Below are positions 53,434 to 63,283 of a DNA stretch of 64,000 nucleotides, one piece after another (the stretch's first letter is position 1; each line of letters begins with the position of its first letter). The translations under genes were made by a program, and so were the position numbers. The stretch comes from an uncultured Muribaculaceae bacterium (GTDB taxonomy: Bacteria > Bacteroidota > Bacteroidia > Bacteroidales > Muribaculaceae), in assembly GCA_910579035.1 (NCBI GenBank), contig CAJTSR010000004.1:1-64000 (forward strand), in the 5' to 3' direction. The notes under the pieces were generated by a model. It was given only the letters and a program-made list of their open reading frames with translations. It was not told the origin of the DNA and did no database searches.

Positions 53434-56400
53434 ATGAAAGCATTTCATGCAATTTCGTTATCGCTGGCTCTCGCGGCAATGTCAACTTCGGCTCCCGCTG
53501 CATATGCAGGAACGCCTGAAGAAGCCGTAACGGCTGTAATATGCAATTATCGCCCCGGCACCACCGGCTTCGGCCCAGTAAAGGCCGAAAAGGTAGTCAT
53601 CGACAAAGCCCGGAAAGCCATCACAATAGAGCTGAACGGCAATGCCTCCTACATACCTCTTACAGCTCAAAAGCTCGAAGCGCTCAAAGCCGAATGCCTT
53701 GCAGCACTCGGTTCGCAGTACACGAAATACAAGATTTCGCTTAAATCCGACGGACACACCCTCGACCAGCTTGCCCTCTTTGCAGCAAAAAAGAACCTTG
53801 CTCCAAAGGAAAAGGCATCATTTATAACCCGCAACGACGCCCCGGAAGCGCCGCAAGGTCTTGACGGCGCCAATATCGCCATGTGGCAGAGCCACGGCTG
53901 GTACTTCGAGCCTAAGCTGAACCGCTGGGAATGGCAGCGCGCCCGAATATTCCAGACCGTGGAGGATCTCTACACGCAGTCGTACGTCGTACCGTTCCTG
54001 ATGCCTATGCTTGAAAACGCGGGAGCATATGTGATGAGCCCGCGCGAACGCGACATCAACACCTGCGAGATAATAATCGACAACGACGCATCGGACAACA
54101 CCAAAGGCTCTTTTGAAGCCCCGGCCAACTGTACAAGCGTGGCGGGTTTCGGCTACAAAAAAGCAGAGCTGCATAACGGCGACAACCCATTCGCCGACGG
54201 AACGGCAGCGGTACTGAAAGCGACCCCCGACAATTCAGAAAAATTCAGCTGGAAAGCGGCAATACCAAAAGACGGCAACTATGCCGTGTACATCAGCTAC
54301 AAGAGCCTTCCCAACAGCACCGACAAGGCAGAGTACAAGGTAAACGCCTCCGACGGCACGCATAAGTTCACCGTCAACCAGAAAATGGGCGGCGGCACAT
54401 GGATATACCTCGGACACTTCCCCTTCAAGGCTTCCGACAAAAACGCCTCTATAGTAGAACTGGCGGCAAAAGGCAAGAAAGGCAGCGTAGTAACAGCCGA
54501 CGCCGTGAAGATAGGCGGCGGCATGGGCAACGTGGCCCGCATAGTCAAGGAACCGCTCGACAGCATCGACTATCAGTACGTGCTCAGCGGATACCCCCGC
54601 TTTACCGAAGCAGCAAAGTACTTCCTGCAATGGGCCGGCGCTCCCGACAGCGTGTACACCCCCACCGACAATGTAAACGACTATTCCGACGACTACCGCT
54701 CGCGCGGCTTGTGGGTGAACTGGATAACAGGCGGCTCCTCGATGCTTCCCGACCGCGAAGGCCTCGGCATACCCGTTGACCTCAGCTTCGCCTTCCACAC
54801 CGATGCCGGCACAACGATGAACGACTCCATCATAGGAACCCTCGGCATCTACTCCACTGCCGGAAAGACCCTTGGCAACGGTTCGGACCGTATGGCCTCC
54901 CGCGACCTTACCGACCTCATTATGACAAACATCGTGAACGATGTTCGCGCCAACTTCGAGCCGAACTGGACACGTCGCGGAATGTGGGACAAGAGCTACT
55001 TTGAAGCCCGCTCCCCGGAAGTACCCGCAATGCTTCTCGAGTTCCTCTCGCACCAGAATTTTGCCGACATGACCTACGGGCTCGACCCGGCTTTCCGCTT
55101 CCTTGTATCGCGCGCCATATACAAAGGAATGCTCAAATACATAGCGCAGCGCGACGGACGCCCCTACGTGGTGCAGCCGCTCCCTGTCCGGGCATTCGCC
55201 ATAACAGCGGACTCTGAAGCCGGCAAATACCGCCTGTCCTGGGCCGAGCGCCCCGATTCGAGCGAGCCAAGCGCCAAACCGTCGTACTACATCGTACAGG
55301 AACGCGTGGCCGACGGCGCCTTCCGCAACATAGCCCGCACCGAAAACCCGGAATACACCGTGAAAGTATCGGACAACAAGATTCACTCCTACCGAATCAT
55401 AGCCGCTAACGACGGCGGTACGGCATTCCCCTCCGAAATACTCGCCCTGTGCGATATGCCGGGCAGCAAGGCTACCGTGACTATCGTGAACGGATTCACC
55501 CGCGTAAGCGCTCCCGACCGCTTTAACTCCGGCGAAATAGCAGGATTCTACGACACCCGCGACCACGGCGTGCCCTACCTCTACGACATTTCATTCATCG
55601 GAAGCCAGTTTGAATTCCGCCGCGACATACCGTGGATGGACGACGATGCTGCCGGGTTCGGTGCCTCGCGCGCCAACTACGAAGACAAGGTGGTGGCCGG
55701 AAACACATTCGACTATGTGTATACCCACGGCGAGGCCGTGCGTGCCGCAGGATACTCGTTCGTGTCAAGCAGCGCCGAAGCATTCTCCGCCGCGACCGAC
55801 ACGCCACGCATCGTAGACCTCATACTCGGAAAACAAAAAGAAATTCTGCAAGGCCGCGGAGCATACGGGCCTCGATTCAAAGCATTCCCCTCGGAATTGC
55901 AGACCCGCATGGCCGCACTTGCCGGCAAAGGGGCATCATTCTTCGTAAGCGGCTCATACGTGGCAACCGACATATGGGACAACCCCAACTCCGACCAGGA
56001 AACAGCCAAGGCCGACAAAGAATTTGCCCGCGAGGTACTCGGCTTCAACTGGCGTGTGGGTCAGGCTTCCGTAACAGGCGAAGCATATCAGGTAGCTACA
56101 CGCTTCAAAGACTTCACCAAGGGAGAATACAAATTCCACAACGAGCTTAACCCTGATTTTTACGCAGTGGAATCGCCCGACTCCTTCTATCCTGCCGACA
56201 ACTCCAAGTGCGCCACATTCATGCGCTACTCCGAGAACAACCTCATAGCCGGAACAGTCTATGATTCCGGCGAGCACCGCGCAGTGGTTATCGGCTTCCC
56301 CTTTGAAACCATCAAGGGCCTTGGCGGTCGCCAGAGCCTTATGAAACAAGTACTCGACTTCTTCGCCGACCCCTCCCCTCTCCGCAATAAATCGAAATAA
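53434..56400 (+). CDS. Secreted amidase_3-like protein with golvesin-type domain
   Basis: A 988-residue protein often labelled 'xanthan lyase' in Bacteroidota. It has a signal peptide (about 1-25) and an N-terminal adaptor. It then has an amidase_3-like (zinc N-acetylmuramoyl-L-alanine amidase) fold split by an inserted golvesin C-terminal-like domain (about 230-370, GTWIYLGHFPFKASDKNASIVEL). Amidase motifs are GHGWYF near residue 150 (read SHGWYF here), the metal-binding FAFHTDAG, and a late Glu in VPAMLLEFLSHQN. A fibronectin III-like domain (about 595-680) and a C-terminal domain follow. It opens a co-directional set of peptidoglycan-related genes, which supports the amidase reading over polysaccharide lysis. 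Confidence 0.78.
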   Translation: MKAFHAISLSLALAAMSTSAPAAYAGTPEEAVTAVICNYRPGTTGFGPVKAEKVVIDKARKAITIELNGNASYIPLTAQKLEALKAECLAALGSQYTKYKISLKSDGHTLDQLALFAAKKNLAPKEKASFITRNDAPEAPQGLDGANIAMWQSHGWYFEPKLNRWEWQRARIFQTVEDLYTQSYVVPFLMPMLENAGAYVMSPRERDINTCEIIIDNDASDNTKGSFEAPANCTSVAGFGYKKAELHNGDNPFADGTAAVLKATPDNSEKFSWKAAIPKDGNYAVYISYKSLPNSTDKAEYKVNASDGTHKFTVNQKMGGGTWIYLGHFPFKASDKNASIVELAAKGKKGSVVTADAVKIGGGMGNVARIVKEPLDSIDYQYVLSGYPRFTEAAKYFLQWAGAPDSVYTPTDNVNDYSDDYRSRGLWVNWITGGSSMLPDREGLGIPVDLSFAFHTDAGTTMNDSIIGTLGIYSTAGKTLGNGSDRMASRDLTDLIMTNIVNDVRANFEPNWTRRGMWDKSYFEARSPEVPAMLLEFLSHQNFADMTYGLDPAFRFLVSRAIYKGMLKYIAQRDGRPYVVQPLPVRAFAITADSEAGKYRLSWAERPDSSEPSAKPSYYIVQERVADGAFRNIARTENPEYTVKVSDNKIHSYRIIAANDGGTAFPSEILALCDMPGSKATVTIVNGFTRVSAPDRFNSGEIAGFYDTRDHGVPYLYDISFIGSQFEFRRDIPWMDDDAAGFGASRANYEDKVVAGNTFDYVYTHGEAVRAAGYSFVSSSAEAFSAATDTPRIVDLILGKQKEILQGRGAYGPRFKAFPSELQTRMAALAGKGASFFVSGSYVATDIWDNPNSDQETAKADKEFAREVLGFNWRVGQASVTGEAYQVATRFKDFTKGEYKFHNELNPDFYAVESPDSFYPADNSKCATFMRYSENNLIAGTVYDSGEHRAVVIGFPFETIKGLGGRQSLMKQVLDFFADPSPLRNKSK

Positions 56401-56421
56401 TAATACATAACAATATCCTCT

Positions 56422-57885
56422 ATGAGAACAACTATCCAGTGTTTCCTGCCCTACGTAGACGAGCAGCAGGTAAAGGCCACAGTCGAAGGGCTTAAGGAAA
56501 GCAGCTTAGTAAGCAAAATCACACTTCTTGCAACAGATCCGGAAGCAAAGGCTTGCCTCGGCTGCGACCTGCTACACATCGACAGCCTCAACTCTTCGGC
56601 AACAATGCTGGCCATAGCCGAGCACTGCGACTCCGACTATCTGCTCCTTTACACCAAGCAGAACACCCTCGTAATGGGCTACCTCGCAATGGATCGCTTC
56701 GTGCAGCTCGCCCGCGATTCCAAAGCAGGCATGGCATATTCAGACTATTATACCGTGGTAGAAGGCAAGAAGGCCAACGCCCCTGTGATTGACTACCAGT
56801 TCGGCTCGCTCCGCGATGACTTCAACTTCGGCTCTGTAATGTTCTTCAACACCGCCGACTTCAAGAAAGCAGCCGCCGGAATAGACAAACGTTACAGCGC
56901 CGCCGGTCTTTACGACCTGCGCCTGCGCCTCAGCCGCATAGCTCCTCTGGTACACATCAACGAATACCTCTACAGCGACGTCACCGTGGACAACCGCAAG
57001 TCGGGCGAAAAGATATTCGACTATGTAGACCCGAAAAACCGTGGCGTGCAGATCGAGATGGAAGAAGCCTGCACAGCGCACCTGAAGGCTATCGGAGGTT
57101 ATCTCGAGCCGGTATTTGAACCCATCGAGTTCAATCGTGGCGAATTTGCCAACGAGGCATCAGTAATCATACCTGTCCGCAACCGGGTTCGCACCATTCG
57201 CGACGCCATTCGCAGCGTGCTTTCCCAAAAGACAGATTTCCCCTTCAACCTGATTATCATCGACAACCACTCTACCGACGGCACATCGGAAGCCATCGAA
57301 GAATTTACTTCCGACCCGCGCGTGATTCACATCGTGCCCGAACGTGACGACCTCGGTATCGGAGGCTGCTGGAATATGGGCGCCAATCACCCCGAAGCAG
57401 GCAAATTCTGCGTGCAGCTCGACTCCGACGACGTTTATGCCGATGAAAACACCCTTACCAAGATGGTGAAGGCATTCTACGACAACAACGCCGGAATGGT
57501 GGTAGGCACATACATGCTCACCGACATCGATATGAACATGATACCGCCGGGCGTAATCGACCACAAGGAGTGGACTCCCGAAAACGGACGCAACAACGCC
57601 CTCCGCATCAACGGCCTTGGCGCTCCCCGCGCGTTCTACACTCCCATGCTGCGCGAAATCCACGTGCCCAACACCTCCTACGGCGAAGACTATGCCCTCG
57701 GACTCAACTTCTCGCGCCACCACCAGATAGGCCGAGTATACGACGTGGTATATTTCTGCCGTCGTTGGGACGACAACTCCGACGCCGCCCTCGACATCAA
57801 CAAAATGAACGCCAACAACCTCTATAAAGACCGTATCCGTACCTGGGAACTTCAGGCACGCATCGATCTCAACAAATCGAAGTAA
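56422..57885 (+). CDS. Glycosyltransferase family 2 protein
   Basis: A 487-residue cytoplasmic protein with a GT-A fold in its second half: ASVIIPVRNRVRTIRDAIRSVLSQ (about 240-263), LIIIDNHSTDGT, and the nucleotide-sugar DXD site in VQLDSDDVY. The first about 235 residues form a separate domain that also looks like a degenerate GT-A fold (LLLYTKQNTLVMGYLAMDRF). No TM is seen. It starts 21 nt after the amidase gene and overlaps the next gene by 1 nt (TAATG). Donor and acceptor are unknown; the context suggests a cell-wall-derived sugar. Confidence 0.85.
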   Translation: MRTTIQCFLPYVDEQQVKATVEGLKESSLVSKITLLATDPEAKACLGCDLLHIDSLNSSATMLAIAEHCDSDYLLLYTKQNTLVMGYLAMDRFVQLARDSKAGMAYSDYYTVVEGKKANAPVIDYQFGSLRDDFNFGSVMFFNTADFKKAAAGIDKRYSAAGLYDLRLRLSRIAPLVHINEYLYSDVTVDNRKSGEKIFDYVDPKNRGVQIEMEEACTAHLKAIGGYLEPVFEPIEFNRGEFANEASVIIPVRNRVRTIRDAIRSVLSQKTDFPFNLIIIDNHSTDGTSEAIEEFTSDPRVIHIVPERDDLGIGGCWNMGANHPEAGKFCVQLDSDDVYADENTLTKMVKAFYDNNAGMVVGTYMLTDIDMNMIPPGVIDHKEWTPENGRNNALRINGLGAPRAFYTPMLREIHVPNTSYGEDYALGLNFSRHHQIGRVYDVVYFCRRWDDNSDAALDINKMNANNLYKDRIRTWELQARIDLNKSK

Positions 57886-58817
57886 TGGCTCTTACATCGA
57901 CAGAAGTAAACAGCTTCATAACAGCGCAAATTGCCGAGTGGCCTATGGCCGCCGGCAATTTTGCGGCCTTGGCAAACGTGGAAGTCAAGGAGTTCGACCT
58001 CGACGGAATGCACTTCAAAGTGCAGTTCAACCCGGCACGCATCGTGTCGTCCGGCGCCAAGGTCGACGCTGCCGCCATCAAGGCCCGAAAATGCTTCCTC
58101 TGCGACGAAAACCGTCCGGCAGAGCAACGCGGCATTGAATGGAACGGCCACTACACGGTGTTGCTTAACCCGTTCCCCATCTTCCCCCGACACCTCACCA
58201 TACCCGACACAAGCCATACCCTGCAACTGATAAACGGCCGCATCGCCGACATGATAAAGCTTGCAGGCGAACTCGACGAGTACACGGTGTTCTACAACGG
58301 CCCCCGATGCGGCGCATCGGCTCCCGACCACATGCACTTCCAAGCCGGTAACAGCGACTTCCTCACTATAAGCGAGGCGCTGGAGCATACCGAGCTGAAA
58401 GAGATAGCCACCGACGGAGAAAGCACACTGTCGCTTGCAGACAAACTGCCGATAAGGGTGTTCGTAATAGACGCGGCCAATCCCGAAGAAGGCCAGAGCC
58501 TGTTCAGCCGCCTCTACAAGGCACTACCCGTGCCCGAAGGCGAGGCTGAGCCGATGATGAACATTCTCGCATTCGCCACTCCGGCCGGAGTGCGGCTCGT
58601 GGTCATACCGCGCAAACGTCACCGCCCGTCGTTCTACGGCACCGAAGGCGACGACTGCATGCTGCTCAGCCCGGCATCGGTAGATATGGGCGGCGTGTTC
58701 ATTACACCCCGCCCGCAGGACTTTGCCCGCCTCGATGCGGCAACTGTGCTCCGCGTGCTCAATGAATTATGTCTGTCCGAAACCGAAATAAACAATATTG
58801 CAACCAATGTCGAATAA
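57885..58817 (+). CDS. DUF4922 protein, GalT/HIT-like nucleotidyltransferase
   Basis: A 310-residue cytoplasmic protein of the DUF4922 family. It resembles the GalT branch of the HIT superfamily: a CFLCDENRP Cys pair likely binding metal, FPIFPRHLTIP, and the catalytic-type HxHxQ motif in SAPDHMHFQAG. The second half repeats the fold. Relatives transfer nucleotides to sugar 1-phosphates or ADP. In this operon a sugar-phosphate nucleotidyltransferase acting on recovered amino sugars is a reasonable guess, by analogy to MurU in other bacteria, but it is not shown. It overlaps its neighbours on both sides. Confidence 0.78.
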   Translation: MALTSTEVNSFITAQIAEWPMAAGNFAALANVEVKEFDLDGMHFKVQFNPARIVSSGAKVDAAAIKARKCFLCDENRPAEQRGIEWNGHYTVLLNPFPIFPRHLTIPDTSHTLQLINGRIADMIKLAGELDEYTVFYNGPRCGASAPDHMHFQAGNSDFLTISEALEHTELKEIATDGESTLSLADKLPIRVFVIDAANPEEGQSLFSRLYKALPVPEGEAEPMMNILAFATPAGVRLVVIPRKRHRPSFYGTEGDDCMLLSPASVDMGGVFITPRPQDFARLDAATVLRVLNELCLSETEINNIATNVE

Positions 58818-60123
58818 GTTTTCAAAAGAACCGTCCGTCCATGTGGGCATAATGGAAACGAAAGAACTTCGTTTCACCCTTTTCGGACAATTCCGCTTGC
58901 AGGACAGCCTCGTCGAAGGACAGCAGACTGCCACCGTAGCCCCCGACGGCTCCGTAGTGTGGAACGGCGACAAATATGCAGAAATAATATTTGAAGCCAC
59001 ATCGCCCGAATGCGTCTTCGAGCTCGAAGACGTTGTAATCGGCGTGAATTTCCACTGGGAACGCAAAGAAAACCAGCGTTTCAAAGGCGATCTCAAACTG
59101 ATTGGCGGCAAAACAGTGACCGCCATCGACATTGTTCCGGTAGAAGATTACCTTGCAAGCGTTATTTCGTCTGAAATGAGCGCCACGGCCTCTCTCGAAC
59201 TTCTCAAGGCGCACGCCGTCATTTCCCGAAGCTGGCTTCTTGCCCAGCTCGACAAACGCGGCGCCAAGGCAGCTCCGTCCAAAATGGAAACAGACACCGA
59301 ACGCATCGTATGGTACGACCGCGACAACCACGACCAGTTCGATGTATGCGCCGACGACCACTGCCAGCGCTACCAGGGCATAACCCGCCAGACAACACCG
59401 ACAGTCGACCAGGCCGTGGAGGCAACACGCGGACTCGTGCTTACAAACAAAGACGGCGGCCTCTGCGACGCACGCTTCTCCAAATGCTGCGGAGGCGTGT
59501 TTGAAGAATTTGAGAACTGCTGGGAGCCTGTCCACCACCACTACCTCGAAGTGCGCCGCGACAGCCCCGCTCCCAACGACTATCCCGACCTTACCAAGGA
59601 AGAAAACGCCCGCCAATGGATTTTGTCGGCTCCCGAAGCATTCTGCAACACCACCGACAGCGTTATACTCGGACAAGTTCTCAATAACTACGACCAGGAA
59701 ACCAACGATTTCTACCGCTGGACAGTAGAATACAGCCAAAACGAGATAGCCGAACTTATCAAAAACCGTTCAGGAATAGATTTCGGCGCGATTCTCGCCC
59801 TCGAACCCGTAGAGCGCGGAACCTCAGGTCGCCTTATCCGCATGCGCATAGTAGGCAGCAAAAAGACCCTTGTCATTGGCAAGGAACTCGAGATACGCCG
59901 CACACTCTCCACAAGCCATCTCTTCAGCTCCGCATTTGTGGTTGAAGCAGGCGAGGCCGGAGCCGACGGCGCTCCCGTGTCCTTCACCCTGCGTGGAGCC
60001 GGCTGGGGCCACGGCGTCGGCCTTTGCCAGATAGGTGCCGCCGTAATGGGTGCGAAAGGCTATCCCTATACCGACATACTGTCCCATTACTTCCCCGGAG
60101 CAGACCTTACAACCTTATACTAA
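58807..60123 (+). CDS. SpoIID/LytB domain protein
   Basis: A 438-residue protein with a SpoIID domain: VTAIDIVPVEDYLASVISSEMSATASLELLKAHAVISRSWLL (read in part), then the GAGWGHGVGLCQIGAAVMG signature near the C terminus. SpoIID is a lytic transglycosylase acting on glycan strands without stem peptides. Unlike secreted relatives, no signal peptide or TM is visible at the N terminus (MSNKFSKEPSVHVGIMETK), so it may act in the cytoplasm on imported fragments. The ATG at 58807 overlaps the previous gene by 11 nt; an in-frame TTG at 58798 is less likely. Confidence 0.85.
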   Translation: MSNKFSKEPSVHVGIMETKELRFTLFGQFRLQDSLVEGQQTATVAPDGSVVWNGDKYAEIIFEATSPECVFELEDVVIGVNFHWERKENQRFKGDLKLIGGKTVTAIDIVPVEDYLASVISSEMSATASLELLKAHAVISRSWLLAQLDKRGAKAAPSKMETDTERIVWYDRDNHDQFDVCADDHCQRYQGITRQTTPTVDQAVEATRGLVLTNKDGGLCDARFSKCCGGVFEEFENCWEPVHHHYLEVRRDSPAPNDYPDLTKEENARQWILSAPEAFCNTTDSVILGQVLNNYDQETNDFYRWTVEYSQNEIAELIKNRSGIDFGAILALEPVERGTSGRLIRMRIVGSKKTLVIGKELEIRRTLSTSHLFSSAFVVEAGEAGADGAPVSFTLRGAGWGHGVGLCQIGAAVMGAKGYPYTDILSHYFPGADLTTLY

Positions 60124-60132
60124 ACCATATAG

Positions 60133-62034
60133 ATGAAAACAACTAAAAAACGCAGTCCGTGGGCTTGGATTCCTACCCTGTATTTCGCACAGGGTCTGCC
60201 TTACGTTGCCGTAATGACTATATCGGTCATTATGTACAAGCGTCTTGGCATATCCAACACCGACATAGCACTATATACCGGCTGGCTGTACCTGCCGTGG
60301 GTAATCAAACCTTTCTGGAGCCCCTTCGTCGACATTATCCGCACCAAACGCTGGTGGACAGTATCGATGCAGTGGATCATAGCCTTTGCACTTGCAGGCA
60401 TAGCCTTCTCCATACCGACATCGTTCTTCTTCCAGCTCACCCTGGCCTTCTTCTGGCTTGTAGGATTCACATCGGCCACGCACGATATCGCTGCCGACGG
60501 TTTCTACATGCTCGCGCTCACGGAGCATGAGCAATCGCTGTACGTAGGTATTCGCTCCACATTCTACCGCGTGGCCACAGTCGCAGGGCAAGGCCTTCTT
60601 GTGATAGTGGCCGGACTTATCGAAACAAACTCCGGCCTCGAGCCACTCCGAATCAACGTCAACGCCGACCCCGCAGTGGAATGGTCCGCACCCGATATGA
60701 CAGCCATTGCCTCTACCGAGGCAGACCTGCAGGGCGAATTGCAGTTCTTCACTCCCGCCGCCGACGTTGCAGTTGCCACCAAGGCTCCCGCCACGGTGAC
60801 CACTGAGGTCAACGGCGTTGCCACGGAGATGCCCTTCAAGGCATATGCCGCAATGATGCGCGACTCTGTGAAACATATGAACGAACGCAACGGCTTCGTA
60901 GCAGCCGAAACTCCGAAAGCAGCAGTGGAAAACACCACGGCAGCACCTGCGGAAGGCCCAGGAGCCTTTACCACATGGGTTAAGGAAACATTCGGAGAAA
61001 AGCGCGAACCGTACACAGAGGTGAACAACAACTTCACCGTGGTCGGCCTTCGTCTGAACAAAAAACCGGCTCCGGGCGAAGACGTGATACTCAATGTCAC
61101 CCATAAGAGCGGCGACCAAAGCGTCAAACTCGAGCAGGCAGCCCTCTCCACACGATTCGTATTCAACGATACCAACTGGGATAAAACCGCATGGCTGTAC
61201 TACGAGGTAGACCACAAACTCAGTCAGGCAGCATCGGCCTCATTCGAGGGTGCTTCAGGCAACATTCCTATGGCGTGGCTCGTGGTATTCGCCGTTCTGT
61301 CGGCATTCTTCTTCGTAATGGCCACATACCACAGCTGGGCACTCCCACGCCCCACTGCCGACGGCCAGAATGAAGCCGGAACAACGGCATCAAGCATCTT
61401 CCAAGAATTTTTTGAAACATTCAAATCATTCTTCCAGAAACCTCAGGCTTGGGTGGCCATAGCATTCATGCTCCTGTACCGCCTGCCGGAGGCCCAGCTC
61501 GTCAAGCTCATCAACCCCTTCCTGCTCGACCCCATTGATAAAGGCGGCCTAGGCCTCACCACCGGCCAGGTAGGCATCGTGTACGGCACTGTAGGCATTA
61601 TCGGCCTTACCATCGGCGGCATCATCGGCGGCATCGTGGCTGCCAAAGGCGGCCTTAAGAAATGGTTATGGCCCATGGCCTGGTCTATGTCGCTCACCTG
61701 CCTCACTTTCGTATACCTGAGCTATGCCACAGACCCGTCGCTGCTCACCGTTAACATCTGCGTGTTCGTAGAGCAGTTCGGCTACGGCTTCGGCTTCACG
61801 GCATATATGCTCTACCTCATCTACTTCTCGGAAGGCAAGCACAAGACAGCCCACTATGCCATCTGCACCGGATTCATGGCTCTCGGCATGATGCTGCCCG
61901 GTATGGCAGCAGGCTGGTTGCAGGAAACTATCGGCTACCGCCACTTCTTTATCTGGACAATGATTTGCTGCGCCGCCACCATCGGAGTGTGCGCATTCCT
62001 CAAGATTGATCCCAACTTCGGACGCAAAAAGTAA
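60133..62034 (+). CDS. AmpG-like MFS permease with large inserted domain
   Basis: A 633-residue inner-membrane transporter of the major facilitator superfamily, AmpG-like: WAWIPTLYFAQGLPYVAVMTIS, then YTGWLYLPWVIKPFWSPFVD near the N terminus. AmpG imports GlcNAc-anhydroMurNAc peptides for recycling. About five TMs (to residue 165) are followed by a soluble insert of about 215 residues (about 168-385), placed on the periplasmic side if the N terminus is inside, then about eight more TMs. The insert includes a beta-rich stretch (about 295-375). AmpG proteins normally lack such an insert. It lies 9 nt after the SpoIID gene and 4 nt before the NamZ gene. Confidence 0.82.
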   Translation: MKTTKKRSPWAWIPTLYFAQGLPYVAVMTISVIMYKRLGISNTDIALYTGWLYLPWVIKPFWSPFVDIIRTKRWWTVSMQWIIAFALAGIAFSIPTSFFFQLTLAFFWLVGFTSATHDIAADGFYMLALTEHEQSLYVGIRSTFYRVATVAGQGLLVIVAGLIETNSGLEPLRINVNADPAVEWSAPDMTAIASTEADLQGELQFFTPAADVAVATKAPATVTTEVNGVATEMPFKAYAAMMRDSVKHMNERNGFVAAETPKAAVENTTAAPAEGPGAFTTWVKETFGEKREPYTEVNNNFTVVGLRLNKKPAPGEDVILNVTHKSGDQSVKLEQAALSTRFVFNDTNWDKTAWLYYEVDHKLSQAASASFEGASGNIPMAWLVVFAVLSAFFFVMATYHSWALPRPTADGQNEAGTTASSIFQEFFETFKSFFQKPQAWVAIAFMLLYRLPEAQLVKLINPFLLDPIDKGGLGLTTGQVGIVYGTVGIIGLTIGGIIGGIVAAKGGLKKWLWPMAWSMSLTCLTFVYLSYATDPSLLTVNICVFVEQFGYGFGFTAYMLYLIYFSEGKHKTAHYAICTGFMALGMMLPGMAAGWLQETIGYRHFFIWTMICCAATIGVCAFLKIDPNFGRKK

Positions 62035-62038
62035 ATTA

Positions 62039-63271
62039 ATGAAACTAAAAGCTATAATAGCAGCCTCAATAGCCCTCTTCGCCTGCGCCGCCACGGCGCA
62101 GGTGAAGCCGGGCATCGAAGTTCTACGCGACAATAATTTTGAAAGCCTCCGCGGCAAGCGCGTCGGACTCATCACCAACCCCACAGGCATCGACAACAAC
62201 CTGAAGTCAACTGTCGACATACTCGCCGAAGCTCCCGGGGTAGAACTTGTAGCCCTTTTCTCTCCCGAACACGGAGTGCGCGGCGACGTGTACGCCGGCG
62301 ACACTGTAAGCCATATGGTCGACGCAGCCACAGGGGTCCCCGTTCACTCCATATACGGCAAGACGCGCAAACCCACCCCTGAAATGCTGAAAAACGTGGA
62401 TGTTCTTTTATACGACATTCAGGACAACGGCTGCCGCTCATTCACATTCATATCCACAATGGGTCTGGCTATGGAAGCCTGCGCCGAGGAAGGCAAGGAG
62501 TTTATGGTTCTCGACCGCCCCAACCCCATCAGCGGCAACAAAATCGAGGGCAACCTCACCGAGCCTGACTGCATATCCTTCGTAAGCCAGTTCCCCATAC
62601 CCTACCTCTACGGCCTCACCCCCGGCGAGCTCGCCAACTACCTCAACGAGGAAGGACTCATCGGCAAGGGCAAGAAGGTGAAACTGTCGGTAATACCGAT
62701 GGAAGGATATACACGCGATATGGACTTCCGCGCCACAGGCATGCCCTGGGTGCTTCCCTCGCCCCATATGCCCACTCCTGAGTCGGTGATATACTATCCC
62801 GTGTCGGGTATTCTCGGCGAGCTGTATGCCATGTCGATCGGCGTGGGCTACACCGAGCCTTTCAAACTTTTTGCAGCAGAATGGATCAAGGCACCCGAAC
62901 TCACCAAACGCCTCAACGACCGTAACATACCCGGCGTCAAGTTCCGCCCCATCTACATCAAGCCGTTCTACTCTACCGGCCAAGGCAAAAACTACCAAGG
63001 CGTGGAAGCGTATGTGTTCGACCCCGAAGCAGCGCCTCTGTCGATGGTACAGTTCTATGTGATGGAAGAACTTGCCGACATGTACCCCGATCACAAACTC
63101 TTCGACATAGCCGACAAGAAGCGATACAGCATGTTCGACAAGGTTTGCGGAAGCAAAGAAATACGCAAACGCTTCACCGAACGCTACAAAGCAGCCGACA
63201 TCGAAGAGTATTGGAACAAAGACGCCGAAAACTTCCGTGCCGCCTCGGCCAAATACCATCTCTACAAATAA
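62039..63271 (+). CDS. namZ: Exo-beta-N-acetylmuramidase NamZ (DUF1343)
   Basis: A 410-residue secreted protein of the DUF1343 family. NamZ enzymes release MurNAc from the non-reducing ends of peptidoglycan chains. Signal peptide: MKLKAIIAASIALFACAATAQ. Family motifs: GKRVGLITNPTGID, LFSPEHGVRGD, VDVLLYDIQDNGCRSFTFISTM, and VLDRPNPISG. The start at 62039 is chosen over 62006, which lies in the preceding gene. It follows the AmpG-like gene by 4 nt. Together with the amidase and permease it points to peptidoglycan salvage. Confidence 0.88.
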   Translation: MKLKAIIAASIALFACAATAQVKPGIEVLRDNNFESLRGKRVGLITNPTGIDNNLKSTVDILAEAPGVELVALFSPEHGVRGDVYAGDTVSHMVDAATGVPVHSIYGKTRKPTPEMLKNVDVLLYDIQDNGCRSFTFISTMGLAMEACAEEGKEFMVLDRPNPISGNKIEGNLTEPDCISFVSQFPIPYLYGLTPGELANYLNEEGLIGKGKKVKLSVIPMEGYTRDMDFRATGMPWVLPSPHMPTPESVIYYPVSGILGELYAMSIGVGYTEPFKLFAAEWIKAPELTKRLNDRNIPGVKFRPIYIKPFYSTGQGKNYQGVEAYVFDPEAAPLSMVQFYVMEELADMYPDHKLFDIADKKRYSMFDKVCGSKEIRKRFTERYKAADIEEYWNKDAENFRAASAKYHLYK

Positions 63272-63283
63272 AGATAACGCCAA

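Noticed and set aside
54235..55566. Long open frame (443 codons) on the minus strand
   Set aside because: It is antisense to the amidase-like gene and has the low-complexity, Val/Gly/His-rich composition of a shadow frame.
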